Of a DNA stretch of 64,000 nucleotides, positions 24,854 to 33,741 are shown one piece after another. Position numbers and translations under genes: made by a program. Where the stretch lies: assembly GCA_033763795.1 (NCBI GenBank), contig JANRJV010000001.1, positions 62,001-126,000 on the forward strand, read 5' to 3'. Numbering within the stretch: the first letter of the stretch is position 1; each line of letters opens with the position of its first letter. A model generated the notes under the pieces. It searched no databases, was not told the DNA's origin, and saw nothing but the letters and a program-made list of their open reading frames with translations. This stretch comes from JAEUIV01 sp033763795. Its GTDB lineage: Bacteria > Planctomycetota > Phycisphaerae > Phycisphaerales > UBA1924.

Positions 24854-26053
24854 ATGACCCTGTGGCAGCCCGCGTTGCCCGAACGCTATGACGCCATGAG
24901 CTCCCAGGAGCTCGCCGACGCCATCACCGCGCGCCGACGCGAACTCGGCGATCGCCTCCTCATCCTCGGGCACCACTACCAGACCGACGAGGTCATCCGC
25001 CACGCCGACTTCACGGGCGACTCCCTCAAGCTCTCGCAGCTGGCCGCCTCACGCGTCCGCGAGCGGGGCGTCAGCAACATCGTCTTCTGCGGCGTCCACT
25101 TCATGGCCGAGTCCGCGGACCTGCTCGCACCCCCGGGCACAAACGTCATCCTCCCCGACCTCTCCGCCGGATGCTCCATGGCGGACATGGCCGCCTACCC
25201 CGACGCGCTCCAGGCATGGGACGACCTCCACGCCGCCCTCGCACACCGCGGCTGGACCGGCCGAATCATCCCCATCACATACGTCAACTCCACCGCCGCC
25301 GTGAAGGCCTTCGTCGGCGCACGAGGCGGCGCCTGCTGCACCTCCTCCAACGCGCGCCAGGTCTTCCAGTGGGCCTCCGCCGGCGGCACAATCCCCCGCG
25401 CACCCCACGAAGACATCAAGATCTTCTTCCTCCCCGATCAGCACCTCGGACGAAACACCGCCGCCTCCTTCGGCATAGACGTCGCCGCACACACCGCCCT
25501 CTACGACCCCAGGCTCGCACGCGCCGGCCGAGAGCTCGGCGGCATCGACCCCGACACCCTCCCCGACGCCCGCGCCATCCTCTGGGCCGGCCACTGCTCC
25601 GTCCACAAGCTCTTCCGACCCGAACACTGCGAGCAGATCCGCCGCGACGAGCCCCAGATGCGCATCCTCGTCCACCCCGAGTGCTGCAAGGAAGTCGTCG
25701 ACCGCGCCGACCTCGCCGGCTCAACCGAGTTCATCATCCGCACCATCAGCTCCGCCCCGCCCGGCTCCCGCTGGGCCGTCGGCACCGAGATCCACCTCGT
25801 CAAACGCCTCGCCCGCCTCGCCGCCGAACGCGGCGTCTTCGTCCGCATCCTCTCCGACTGCCAGTGCCTCTGCACCACCATGTACCGCATCGACGAGCCC
25901 CACCTCCTCTGGACCCTCGACAACCTCGCCCAGGGCAAGGTCGTCAACCGCATCAGTGTTCACCCCGACGCCCGCGGCCCGGCCCTCGACGCCCTCGACC
26001 GCATGCTCGCCCTCAGCGCACCCGCCCCCACCCCCGCCGGCGCCTCCGCCTGA
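24854..26053 (+). CDS. nadA: Quinolinate synthase
   Basis: A 399-residue enzyme that condenses iminoaspartate with dihydroxyacetone phosphate to quinolinate, the NAD precursor. It has ILGHHYQTDEV (about 35-45), the first cluster cysteine in PDLSAGCSMADM, TYVNSTAAVKA, the second conserved cysteine in WAGHCSVHKLF, HPECCKEV and the third in SDCQCLCTTMYR, all as in NadA. These residues hold the oxygen-sensitive 4Fe-4S cluster. The length fits the longer NadA type. nadB and nadC are not in the window. The start is supported by the TACCAT box 6 bases upstream. Confidence 0.95.
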   Translation: MTLWQPALPERYDAMSSQELADAITARRRELGDRLLILGHHYQTDEVIRHADFTGDSLKLSQLAASRVRERGVSNIVFCGVHFMAESADLLAPPGTNVILPDLSAGCSMADMAAYPDALQAWDDLHAALAHRGWTGRIIPITYVNSTAAVKAFVGARGGACCTSSNARQVFQWASAGGTIPRAPHEDIKIFFLPDQHLGRNTAASFGIDVAAHTALYDPRLARAGRELGGIDPDTLPDARAILWAGHCSVHKLFRPEHCEQIRRDEPQMRILVHPECCKEVVDRADLAGSTEFIIRTISSAPPGSRWAVGTEIHLVKRLARLAAERGVFVRILSDCQCLCTTMYRIDEPHLLWTLDNLAQGKVVNRISVHPDARGPALDALDRMLALSAPAPTPAGASA

Positions 26054-26149
26054 TCCGCGTCCCCCGCGCCGGGGTCAGCGGCCCGCCGGCCCAGCTCAAA
26101 AAGTCCCTTGCGGAATCCGCGCCCAACGACGCACTGATGGTCGTCCCCC

Positions 26150-26169
26150 GGGCGTGCGCGCGCACGCCC
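26150..26169. repeat. 20-bp perfect palindrome
   Basis: GGGCGTGCGC followed at once by GCGCACGCCC. It lies between nadA and the secreted PPC/dockerin gene. There is no spacer loop and no T-tract, so it is not a standard terminator. It may be a protein-binding site or GC-rich chance. Confidence 0.35.
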
Positions 26170-26307
26170 CGCTCGAGGCGAGGGCCCGGCCCGCACCATC
26201 CGATTCCGCCGTTCCGCTTGACGCCGCGCGAATCCAAGCCACCTTCTTGATGATGGGAGTTATCGGAACTTCCATCTTTCACTGAAAATGCCAATGGGAG
26301 AATTGAG

Positions 26308-27342
26308 ATGAAGTGCCGCACATGGAAGATCCTGGCTCCGCTGTCGCTGCTGCTGGCCGGCCCGGCCCTCGCCGAACCGGAAGCCGCCTTCGAAGAAGCC
26401 GAGCGCGCCGAACAGGGCGTTCGGGGCTTCTCGTTCCAGCCCCCGCTCGGCCAGTTCGTCGAGACCGAGCCCAACGACGCCTTCGCCGCCGCCGACGTCA
26501 TCGACTTCAGCAACCGGCGCGTGAAGGAAGGCCGCATCACGCTCTCGGTCGGCGAATCCGACTTCTTCCAGTTCTCCGCCGTCGCGGGCGAAGTCGTCAC
26601 CATCACGACCACGCCCCTGGCCTTCCTGCCCGACTCGTTCTTGGAGCCCGACACCGTTGTCAGCCTCTTCAACCCGTCCCAGACTTCTATCGCAAGCAAT
26701 GATGACGCCGGCAGCGACTTCCCGATCGCTAATACGCGCGGCTCCGTCGTCCGCGCCGTCATCAGCACCACCGGAACGCATTACATCCGCGTCGTCGGTT
26801 TCAGCGGCGCCGATCAGGGCGACTACATGCTGACCGTATCCCGCGCATCCGCCAGCACCGTGGACTGGACCGAAACCTTCAATGACGGATCCGCCGAAGC
26901 CGACATCCTCCCCATCAAGAGCGTCGGCCCCACCGTGGGCTTAGCCGGCACCGAGGGCGCAAATATCACCCAGGACAACTACCGGCTCGAGCTCACCGCC
27001 GGAGACGTCGTCACCGCCACCGTCACCCCGGCCGGCGGCGGACTCGGTTCGCCGGACGTCTCGCTCCGCGTCCTCGACCCCAACAACACCTCCCTCGTGC
27101 TGAGCACCGACGACTTCGCCGGCGGCACCGCCATCGGCGCCACCGTCCGCTTCCGAGCCCCGCGCACCGGCACCTACCAGCTCGAAGTCCGTGACGAGAA
27201 CGACAGCACCTTCGCTGTCTACTACCTCATCACGTCGCTCATCCCCGGCCAGCCCTGCCCCGGCGACTCCGACGGCAGCGGTGTGGTCGACTTCGTCGAC
27301 ATCGTCACCATCCTGCAGAACTGGCTCGAAACCTGCCCGTAA
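26308..27342 (+). CDS. Secreted PPC-domain protein with C-terminal dockerin-like repeat
   Basis: A 344-residue exported protein. The signal peptide is MKCRTWKILAPLSLLLAGPALA. Two bacterial pre-peptidase C-terminal (PPC) beta-sandwich domains follow, seen as ETEPNDAFAAADVID ... VGESDFFQFSA ... THYIRVVGFSGADQGDYMLTV (about 50-180) and VGLAGTEGANITQDNYRL ... GTYQLEVRDEN (about 210-315). The last 30 residues are a dockerin-like Ca-binding repeat (CPGDSDGSGVVDFVDIVTIL) ending in a second Cys. No catalytic domain is present. GGGAG lies 8 bases before the ATG. It has its own terminator, so it is probably a single-gene unit. Function is unknown; binding or scaffolding on the cell surface is plausible. 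Confidence 0.85.
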   Translation: MKCRTWKILAPLSLLLAGPALAEPEAAFEEAERAEQGVRGFSFQPPLGQFVETEPNDAFAAADVIDFSNRRVKEGRITLSVGESDFFQFSAVAGEVVTITTTPLAFLPDSFLEPDTVVSLFNPSQTSIASNDDAGSDFPIANTRGSVVRAVISTTGTHYIRVVGFSGADQGDYMLTVSRASASTVDWTETFNDGSAEADILPIKSVGPTVGLAGTEGANITQDNYRLELTAGDVVTATVTPAGGGLGSPDVSLRVLDPNNTSLVLSTDDFAGGTAIGATVRFRAPRTGTYQLEVRDENDSTFAVYYLITSLIPGQPCPGDSDGSGVVDFVDIVTILQNWLETCP

Positions 27343-27380
27343 CCCCGGCCTCCCACAGCGTCTGACCTCACACCAAACAG

Positions 27381-27434
27381 CCGGCCCGGCCTCGCGGTCC
27401 ACGGACGACCGCCAGCGCCGGGCCGGTTTTCTTT
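27381..27434 (+). terminator. Rho-independent terminator
   Basis: CCGGCCCGGC (27381-27390) pairs perfectly with GCCGGGCCGG (27417-27426), followed by TTTTCTTT. It ends the secreted PPC/dockerin gene and separates it from the convergent rho gene. Confidence 0.85.
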
Positions 27435-27456
27435 GCTTGCACTCGCCCACCCCGCC

Positions 27457-29715
27457 TTACGCCCCGATGTTCATCGTCATCAGGAACTCGGCGTTCGTCT
27501 TGGCCTTCTTCAGCCGGCTCTTGAGCAGCTCCATCGCCTCGACAACGTTCATGTCCGCCAGCACCTTGCGCAGACGGTACGTCAGCTCAAGCTCCTTCTT
27601 GTCAAGAAGCAGCTCCTCGCGCCGCGTGCCGCTCGCCGCCACGTCGATCGCAGGCCAGATCCGCTTGTCCACCAGCTTGCGGTCCAGGTGAAGCTCGCTG
27701 TTGCCCGTCCCCTTGAACTCCTCGAAGATCACCTCGTCCGCCTTGGACCCCGTGTCCACCAGCGCCGTCCCCAGGATCGTCAGCGAGCCGCCGTTCTCGA
27801 TCGCGCGCGCCGAACCGAAGAACTTCTTGGGACGCACCAGCGCGTTCGAGTCGATGCCGCCCGTCATGATCTTGCCCGAGTGAGGCTGCGCCGCGTTGTA
27901 CGCACGCGCCAGACGAGTGATCGAGTCCAGCAGGATCACCACGTGCTGCCCGTACTCCACGTACCGCCGCGCCTTCTCGATCACCATCTCCGCGACCGCC
28001 ACGTGCCGCGACGAATCCTCGTCGAAGGTCGACGCCACGACCTCCACCGTCTTGTTCGTGTTCCGCCGGAAGTCCGTCACTTCTTCGGGCCGCTCGTCGA
28101 TCAGCAGAACGATGATCTTCACCTCGGGATAGTTCTTGCTGATCGCCTGCGTGATCTTCTGCAGCAGCACCGTCTTGCCGGTCCGGGGCGGCGCCACGAT
28201 CAGGCCGCGCTGCCCCCGCCCGATCGGCGCCACAAGGTCCACGATCCGCATCTCAACCTGATCGGGCTCCGTCTCCAGCACGAAGCGCTGCTCGGGGTGC
28301 AGCGGCGTCAGGTCCTCGAAGATCGGCAGACGACGCGCCTCCGCCGGCTCCTTGCCGTTGATCGAATCGATCCGCAGCAGCGTGAAGTACCGCTCGTTGT
28401 CCTTGGGAGGACGGATCGCCCCCTTGATCTCCATCCCCTTCCGCAGCCCGAAACGCCGCACCATCTGCGGCGCCACGTAGATGTCGTCGGGCGACGAGAG
28501 ATAGCTCTGCTCCGGGCTCCTCAGGAACCCGTACCCCTCGTGCGCGATCTCCAGGGTGCCCTCGCCGAAGATCAGACCCGTGTCCGCCGCCTTCTTCTTG
28601 AGAAGCTGGAAGATCAGCTCCTGCCGCGGCAGCTTGTTGAACTCCACCAGCCCCTCGCGCGTCGCGAAGTCGTGAAGCTTCCCGATCTCCATCCGCTGCA
28701 GTTCTGACATGTGCAGCGCGGCCTTCTCGGCCTGCGCATATTCGCTCGTCGCAGCGATCCGCTCCAGAGCCTGCGCGTCGCGCTCGATCTCCTCTTCGCT
28801 GGGCAGCAGCCCCGCCGCAACCATCTGCTGCACGTTGCCAGACGTCTGATGATGATGCGCCGAGGGCCCCGCCCCGGGCTGAGGGAAAGGCATGCCCCCG
28901 CCCTTGCGCTTCTTCTTCTTCCGCCGACCCGATCCCGCCATCCCCTGCATCCCTTGCATCCCCTGCTGCATCGAGCCCGGCCCTCCGAAATTGCGCTGCT
29001 GGTGCTGCGGGTAATAGCCCCCACCACCGCCACCACCACCATGCTGACCGGACCCGCCGCCCTGACCGCCACCGGACGAATGATGGCCCTGGCCCCCGCC
29101 GCCCTGGCCCTGATGCGAATGCTGCGGCCGATCCATCATCCCGCCGCCCTGACCGCCAGACCGGCCTTCACCCCCACCCCCACCCCCACCTCCGCCGCCC
29201 CCGCCACCGCCACCGCCGCCATGCGACGGCGCAGACGTCGGCCGGGGCCCGGCCGGGCCGCCGGGGCTCGGCCCGCCAAGATTCGAGGGCCAGCTGTGTG
29301 AGCCCGCCGCCGGACGAGCGTCCGGCCGAGCCGTCTCAGGCTGCCGATAGTCGTACTGCCGCGATTCGCTCTGCCGCGCCTCGCCGGACCGCATGTCTCC
29401 CGACCGCGACTCGGGCCGCGACTCCGATCGCATCTCCCCACTCGACCGCGACTCGGACCGCGACTCGGGCCGCGACTCTCCCGCTCGACCCTCAGGCGCC
29501 CGAGTCTCCGCGGGCACCGAGCTCGCACGCGCCGGTCTCGATTCGGCCGCCGGAGCCTCCTCCGCCGCACGAGCCGCCCGCGGCGTGGCCGCCGGCGCCT
29601 CCCCCGCATCACTCTCTTCGGACTTCGTCCGGGTCGTCCGCCGCTTCTTCACCCCTTCTTCACCCCCATCCTTGGAGCCGGAACGCGACGAACTGCTGGA
29701 GGTCGATCGTGGCAT
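27457..29715 (-). CDS. rho: Transcription termination factor Rho with a very long disordered N-terminus
   Basis: A 752-residue protein, against about 420 in E. coli. Residues 1-335 are low complexity: Ser/Arg/Glu-rich repeats (SRPESRSESR type) to about 150, a run of about 17 glycines (about 166-182), Gly/His/Gln-rich stretches, MQQGMQGMQGM and a RRKKKKRK patch. The conserved Rho follows: N-terminal helical domain (about 336-375), cold-shock-like RNA-binding domain with YGFLRSPEQSYLSSPDDIYV (about 395-414), Walker A PPRTGKTVLLQK (about 509-520), Walker B VILLDSITRLAR, and the Q/R-loop regions. Rho is a hexameric RNA helicase that ends transcription. The ATG at 29715 has GAGGA about 10 bases upstream. 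The upstream 218 bases up to coaE hold only leader sequence. Confidence 0.95.
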   Translation of the reverse strand: MPRSTSSSSSRSGSKDGGEEGVKKRRTTRTKSEESDAGEAPAATPRAARAAEEAPAAESRPARASSVPAETRAPEGRAGESRPESRSESRSSGEMRSESRPESRSGDMRSGEARQSESRQYDYRQPETARPDARPAAGSHSWPSNLGGPSPGGPAGPRPTSAPSHGGGGGGGGGGGGGGGGGEGRSGGQGGGMMDRPQHSHQGQGGGGQGHHSSGGGQGGGSGQHGGGGGGGGYYPQHQQRNFGGPGSMQQGMQGMQGMAGSGRRKKKKRKGGGMPFPQPGAGPSAHHHQTSGNVQQMVAAGLLPSEEEIERDAQALERIAATSEYAQAEKAALHMSELQRMEIGKLHDFATREGLVEFNKLPRQELIFQLLKKKAADTGLIFGEGTLEIAHEGYGFLRSPEQSYLSSPDDIYVAPQMVRRFGLRKGMEIKGAIRPPKDNERYFTLLRIDSINGKEPAEARRLPIFEDLTPLHPEQRFVLETEPDQVEMRIVDLVAPIGRGQRGLIVAPPRTGKTVLLQKITQAISKNYPEVKIIVLLIDERPEEVTDFRRNTNKTVEVVASTFDEDSSRHVAVAEMVIEKARRYVEYGQHVVILLDSITRLARAYNAAQPHSGKIMTGGIDSNALVRPKKFFGSARAIENGGSLTILGTALVDTGSKADEVIFEEFKGTGNSELHLDRKLVDKRIWPAIDVAASGTRREELLLDKKELELTYRLRKVLADMNVVEAMELLKSRLKKAKTNAEFLMTMNIGA

Positions 29716-29933
29716 CGGAGAAGATTCCTCGTCTGAAAAGGGGCCGACAGCGTGAAGGGGGAAGAAAAACGCGCAGCGAGCCGAAGGCAATCCGCCCGCT
29801 CGCGCTCGTCCGTCATCGCCGAGAACCGCAGCCCGCCAAAGGGCACACCGCCCGGCGGGCGGCTCTCAGCTCAGAACGGTTTCGAGAGAAGAACTCGGCT
29901 GCCGGCGGTCGCCGCCAACCCCGCAGGCTGGCG

Positions 29934-30590
29934 TCATCCTCGGTCCGAGCTCCCAAGAAGTATACCCGAGATGACCCGGCACTGCTCGACAACGTCCGTC
30001 TCTCCGTCGTTATTCACAACGAATCGGCACAGAGCCCGCTTCCGCTCCGGTGCCCACTGGGCCGCCTCCCGCCGCGAAAGCTCCGCCTCGTCCCACCCGC
30101 GCGACCGCCGGACCCGCTCCAGACGAACCCCGCGCGGCGCGTCCACGAACACCACCGCGTCGCACTGACCGTCCAGGCCCGCCTCGAACAGCAGCGGCGC
30201 ATCGAACACCACCCCCACCCGCTCCCCCGCCCGCCCCCGAACCCGCGCCCGCGCACGCTCGAGAACCTGCGCACGCGTCCGCGCGATCATCGGATGAATC
30301 AGCCCCTCCAGCGCTCGCCGCTTCTCCTCATCCGCGAACACCAGACGCCCCACCGCACCCCGATCGACCCCCCCACCCGCATCTAGCACCCCGGGCCCCC
30401 ACCACCCCACCAGCGCACGCTTCGCCTCCTCCGACTGCAGCGCCGCCGCCGCCTCCTTGTCCGAGTCCACCACCTCCCACCCCAGCGACGCGAACGCCCG
30501 CGCAACCGTCGACTTCCCGCTGCCGATGCCCCCCGCGATGCCCAGCACCACCGCCTCCCCGTCCCGCGTCTCCTCACGTCGCGCGCTCAC
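29934..30590 (-). CDS. coaE: Dephospho-CoA kinase
   Basis: A 218-residue P-loop kinase that phosphorylates dephospho-CoA, the last step of CoA synthesis. It has LGIAGGIGSGKSTVARAF (Walker A, about 16-33), VVDSDKEA, LIHPMIARTR and VVFDAPLLFEAGLD, all typical of CoaE. The GTG at 30590 overlaps the TGA of the HIT gene (GTGA), which fixes the start and implies translational coupling. A conserved Asp-Ser-Asp replaces the commoner DAD in the substrate site region. The length is normal for the family. Confidence 0.92.
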   Translation of the reverse strand: MSARREETRDGEAVVLGIAGGIGSGKSTVARAFASLGWEVVDSDKEAAAALQSEEAKRALVGWWGPGVLDAGGGVDRGAVGRLVFADEEKRRALEGLIHPMIARTRAQVLERARARVRGRAGERVGVVFDAPLLFEAGLDGQCDAVVFVDAPRGVRLERVRRSRGWDEAELSRREAAQWAPERKRALCRFVVNNDGETDVVEQCRVISGILLGSSDRG

Positions 30591-31222
30591 GCTCGCCCGT
30601 GCCCTTCCGCTTCCAGCGACCGCCACACCTCGCGCATCCGCCGCGCCATGTCCTCCAGCGCGCTCGGAATCACGCGGATCTGCGCGCACGCCTCCATGAA
30701 GTTCACGTCCCCCGCCCACCGCGGCACAACGTGCACATGAATATGCCCGGGCACGCCCGCTCCCGCCGCCGCCCCCTGGTTCAGCCCGACGTTCACACCC
30801 TGAGGCTCAAGCCCGCGCTCCACAAGATGCACCGCAAGGTCCACCAGCGACCACAGCTCCGCACGCCGCGCCTCGTCATACTCCAGCACCCGGCTCCGCG
30901 CCTCGCCCAGGCACACCAGCAAGTGCCCGTTCGCGTAGGGATACCGGTTGAGCAGGATCAGGCCCCCCCGCCCCGTCTGCTCCGTCCCCGTGCGCACGAT
31001 CACGTGGTTCGCCTCGTCGCCCGCAGGATCCAGCCAGTACGCACGCAGAAACGAAGACGCCGCCCCCGCACCCGCACCCGCCCCCGCCTTCGCCCCCCCC
31101 TGCGACGACTGCTTCTCCGCACGCGACAGCATGTCCATGTACGACAGTCGCCACGGCGCCATCAGCGGCTGAGCCGCCGAACGCGGGCCGGACGGGCTCG
31201 AAGCATCGCTGGGTCGCGCCAT
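30587..31222 (-). CDS. HIT-family nucleotide hydrolase or phosphorylase
   Basis: A 211-residue protein with the histidine triad HIHVHVVPRW (about 159-168), the upstream NVGLNQGAAAGAGVPGH that lines the nucleotide site, and LLNRYPYANGHLLV in the first half, as in bacterial Ap4A phosphorylase/hydrolase-like HIT proteins. A Gly/Ala-rich insert near residues 45-58 (GGAKAGAGAGAGAA) is unusual. The start at 31222 has a TATGCT box exactly 6 bases upstream and no ribosome binding site, so a leaderless mRNA is likely. It is coupled to coaE by a GTGA overlap and divergent from the aminopeptidase gene. Confidence 0.88.
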   Translation of the reverse strand: MARPSDASSPSGPRSAAQPLMAPWRLSYMDMLSRAEKQSSQGGAKAGAGAGAGAASSFLRAYWLDPAGDEANHVIVRTGTEQTGRGGLILLNRYPYANGHLLVCLGEARSRVLEYDEARRAELWSLVDLAVHLVERGLEPQGVNVGLNQGAAAGAGVPGHIHVHVVPRWAGDVNFMEACAQIRVIPSALEDMARRMREVWRSLEAEGHGRA

Positions 31223-31268
31223 GCGCGCAGCATATCCCAACCAGCCCCGGCGCAGCGGCCCCCGCCGG

Positions 31269-31274
31269 TACACT
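31269..31274 (+). promoter_or_regulatory. -10 box TACACT of the aminopeptidase gene
   Basis: GGTACACTC precedes the leucyl aminopeptidase ATG (31326) by 51 bases, leaving a leader of about 45 bases with an AGGAG site. The same extended box GTACACTC occurs before the genes at 43.2 kb and 62.8 kb. Confidence 0.5.
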
Positions 31275-31325
31275 CACGCCCGTCGCGCTCAAGGCGAGGC
31301 GCCACGCAGCAACCAGGAGTTTCAC

Positions 31326-32834
31326 ATGTTCGAGTCGGTGCGTCTGGCAAACGGATCCTCCAAAAACGCCGTGCTCGTCCTGGGCCACTTCAAGGGACAA
31401 CCGCTCGACAAGCAGAGCGCCGAACTCGACGCCGGCGCCGCCGCCGCCGCCGCCCTCAAGCGCCCCGAAGCCACCGGCGAACTCGGACGCATCGTCGAAG
31501 CCTTCCCGCCAGGCGGAGGCACCGCCAGCCGGGGCCCGCGCCGCATCCTCATCGTGGGACTGGGCGACCGCGCCAAGTTCGAGCCCGGCCGCCTCCGCGA
31601 CGCCGCCGCCGCCGTCGGCCGCCGACTCGCCCTCATCAAGGAGACCGACGCCGCCATCGAGCTCGCGCCCGCTCTCCGCTCCGTCAAGGCGGACATCGAC
31701 GCCGCCGGCAGCGCCCTGGGCGAAGGACTCGGACTCATCGCCTGGGTCTGCGACGACTTCAAGGGAACCACACGCAACGGCTCCCGCACCAAGCTCACCC
31801 TCAGCACCTCCGACCCCGCCCTCGGCGCCGGCATCGACCGCGGCCTCATGCTCGCCGACTCCGCCAACGCCGCTCGAACCCTCAGCCACACGCCCCCCAA
31901 CATCTGCACCCCCGCCTACATCGCCGCCGAAGCCCAGAAGATGGCCCGCAAGACCGGCCTCCGCTGCACCGTCTTCAAGGGCGCCGACCTCGAACGCGAA
32001 CGCTTCACCGGGCTCATCAACGTCGGCAAGGCCAGCGAAGCCGCTCCCTGCATGATCCGACTCGAGTACATCCCCGAGGGAGGCCGCGCCGCACGCGCCG
32101 CCAAGCCCGTCGTACTCATCGGCAAGACCATGACCTACGACTCGGGAGGCCTCTCCCTCAAGATCAACAACGGAATGCGCGGCATGAAACGCGACAAGGA
32201 CGGCGGCTGCGCCGTCTTCGGCGCCATGCACGCCATCGCAACCGTCATCAAGCCCCGCAGACGCGTCGTCGCCTTCCTCGCCGCCGCCGAAAACTCCATC
32301 TCCGACGAGGCCTACCGCCCCGACGACGTCATCACCTACCGCAACGGCGTCACCGTCGAGGTCACCAACACCGACGCCGAAGGAAGGCTCGTCCTCGCCG
32401 ACGCCCTCTGCTACGCCTGCGACAAGGAAGACCCCGCCTTCATCGTCGACCTCGCCACGCTCACCGGCGGCGTCGTCGTCGCCCTCGGAAGCACCTACGC
32501 CGGAATGTGGTGCGACGACGAGGCACTCCGCGCCCGCATCGAACAGGCCTCCGCCCGCAGCGGCGAACGCGTCTGGAGACTCCCGCACCACGAGGAGTAC
32601 CGCGACATGATGAAGAGCGACATCGCCGACATCATCAACTCCAACCCCGAACGAAAGGCCCACCCCATCCAGGGCGCCGCCTTCCTCTCCTTCTTCGTCA
32701 CCCCCGAGGTCCCCTGGTGCCACCTCGATATCGCCGGCGTCCACGCCGTCGAGAGCGACCGCGGACCCTTCATCAAGAACTCCGCCACCGGATGGGGCGT
32801 CCGCCTCCTCGCCGAACTCCTCGACGCGGGCTGA
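31326..32834 (+). CDS. Leucyl aminopeptidase, M17 family
   Basis: A 502-residue cytosolic exopeptidase with two catalytic metals. The C-terminal catalytic domain has GKTMTYDSGGLSLKINNGM (metal-binding Lys and Asp, about 265-283), MKRDKDGGCAVFGAM, AAENSIS and the M17 signature NTDAEGRLVLADAL (about 349-362). The N-terminal domain (about 1-160) is the usual macro-like region. AGGAG lies 8 bases before the ATG and a TACACT promoter box lies further upstream. The sugar acetyltransferase gene follows 13 bases downstream, so the two may be co-transcribed. Confidence 0.94.
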   Translation: MFESVRLANGSSKNAVLVLGHFKGQPLDKQSAELDAGAAAAAALKRPEATGELGRIVEAFPPGGGTASRGPRRILIVGLGDRAKFEPGRLRDAAAAVGRRLALIKETDAAIELAPALRSVKADIDAAGSALGEGLGLIAWVCDDFKGTTRNGSRTKLTLSTSDPALGAGIDRGLMLADSANAARTLSHTPPNICTPAYIAAEAQKMARKTGLRCTVFKGADLERERFTGLINVGKASEAAPCMIRLEYIPEGGRAARAAKPVVLIGKTMTYDSGGLSLKINNGMRGMKRDKDGGCAVFGAMHAIATVIKPRRRVVAFLAAAENSISDEAYRPDDVITYRNGVTVEVTNTDAEGRLVLADALCYACDKEDPAFIVDLATLTGGVVVALGSTYAGMWCDDEALRARIEQASARSGERVWRLPHHEEYRDMMKSDIADIINSNPERKAHPIQGAAFLSFFVTPEVPWCHLDIAGVHAVESDRGPFIKNSATGWGVRLLAELLDAG

Positions 32835-32847
32835 TCACCCCCGCCCC

Positions 32848-33402
32848 ATGCCCACCGAGAAGGAAAAGATGCTCGCGGGCGAGCTCTACCTCGCCTCCGA
32901 CCCGGAGCTCACCGCCCTCCGGCTCCGCTGCCGCGCTCTCACCGAACGCTACAACGCCACCCGCGCCGACCAGACCCAGGAACGCGCCGACATCATCCGC
33001 CAGCTCTTCGGCTCCGTCGGCCCCGGCGCCGAGATCGAACCAACCTTCAAGTGCGACTACGGCTTCAACATCCACGCCGGCGAACGACTCTTCATGAACT
33101 TCGATTGCGTCATCCTCGACGTCATGCCCGTGCGCATAGGCGACGCCTGCTACTTCGCCCCGGGCGTCCACATCTACGCCGCCACCCACCCCATCGACGC
33201 CGCGCTCCGCACCTCGGGCCCCGAGTTCGGCAAGCCCGTCACCATCGGCAACCGCGTCTGGCTCGGCGGCCGAACCGTCGTCCTCCCCGGAGTCTCCATA
33301 GGCGATGACGCCGTCATCGGCGCCGGCAGCGTGGTCACCCGCGACATCCCGCCCCGCGTCGTCGCCGCCGGCAACCCCTGCCGCGTCATACGCCCGGTCT
33401 GA
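32848..33402 (+). CDS. Maltose/galactoside O-acetyltransferase-like protein
   Basis: A 184-residue trimeric left-handed beta-helix acetyltransferase that moves an acetyl group from acetyl-CoA to a sugar. It has the Maa N-terminal domain (MPTEKEKMLAGELYLASDPEL), then IEPTFKCDYGFNIHAGERLF, the catalytic His in YAATHPIDAALR (about 110-121), and hexapeptide repeats IGNRVWLGGRTVVLPGVSIGD and VIGAGSVVT ending AAGNPCRVIR. No ribosome binding site or TANNNT box precedes the ATG; it probably relies on read-through from the aminopeptidase gene. Substrate cannot be told from sequence. Confidence 0.9.
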   Translation: MPTEKEKMLAGELYLASDPELTALRLRCRALTERYNATRADQTQERADIIRQLFGSVGPGAEIEPTFKCDYGFNIHAGERLFMNFDCVILDVMPVRIGDACYFAPGVHIYAATHPIDAALRTSGPEFGKPVTIGNRVWLGGRTVVLPGVSIGDDAVIGAGSVVTRDIPPRVVAAGNPCRVIRPV

Positions 33403-33406
33403 ACGC

Positions 33407-33664
33407 TCAGAGCACCACGACCAGCAGAAACCCGAGCAGCGCCGCGCACGCCGCGATCGGGATCCACACCGGCGTCCCCCGCGACACGCTCTGCTCCGTC
33501 ATCGCATGTCGGCAACGCGGGCAGTACGCCGCGTCGTGATACACGTCCGCCCCGCAGTTGGGGCACGCGATGTCATCGCCGCCGAACCGCGCAATGTCCT
33601 CTTCCGACACGCCCTCGCGGTCGTCGTCAAAGTTCGCACACTTCTGGGGTCCGCAGCACGACAT
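33407..33664 (-). CDS. Tail-anchored zinc-ribbon protein
   Basis: An 85-residue protein. CPNCGADVYHDAAYCPRCRH (about 34-53) is a four-cysteine zinc ribbon of the zf-ribbon_3 type. An extra CC and Cys near the N-terminus (MSCCGPQKC) is present. The last 20 residues form a single membrane helix (VWIPIAACAALLGFLLVVVL), so the ribbon would face the cytoplasm. The ATG at 33664 has TAGACT exactly 6 bases upstream and no ribosome binding site, so a leaderless start is likely. It is convergent with the acetyltransferase gene. Function unknown. Confidence 0.8.
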   Translation of the reverse strand: MSCCGPQKCANFDDDREGVSEEDIARFGGDDIACPNCGADVYHDAAYCPRCRHAMTEQSVSRGTPVWIPIAACAALLGFLLVVVL

Positions 33665-33741
33665 GCCAAAAGTCTAGGGCCCCTCCCCCCGCCCGAGAAA
33701 CCCCCGCCCCCTCGGCTCTTCTCCCCCCCGGCTCCCCGCAA

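Noticed and set aside
28950..29230. Repetitive DNA resembling a short repeat array
   Set aside because: It is the coding sequence for poly-Gly and Gly/His/Gln runs of Rho, in frame and without spacers of constant length; not CRISPR.
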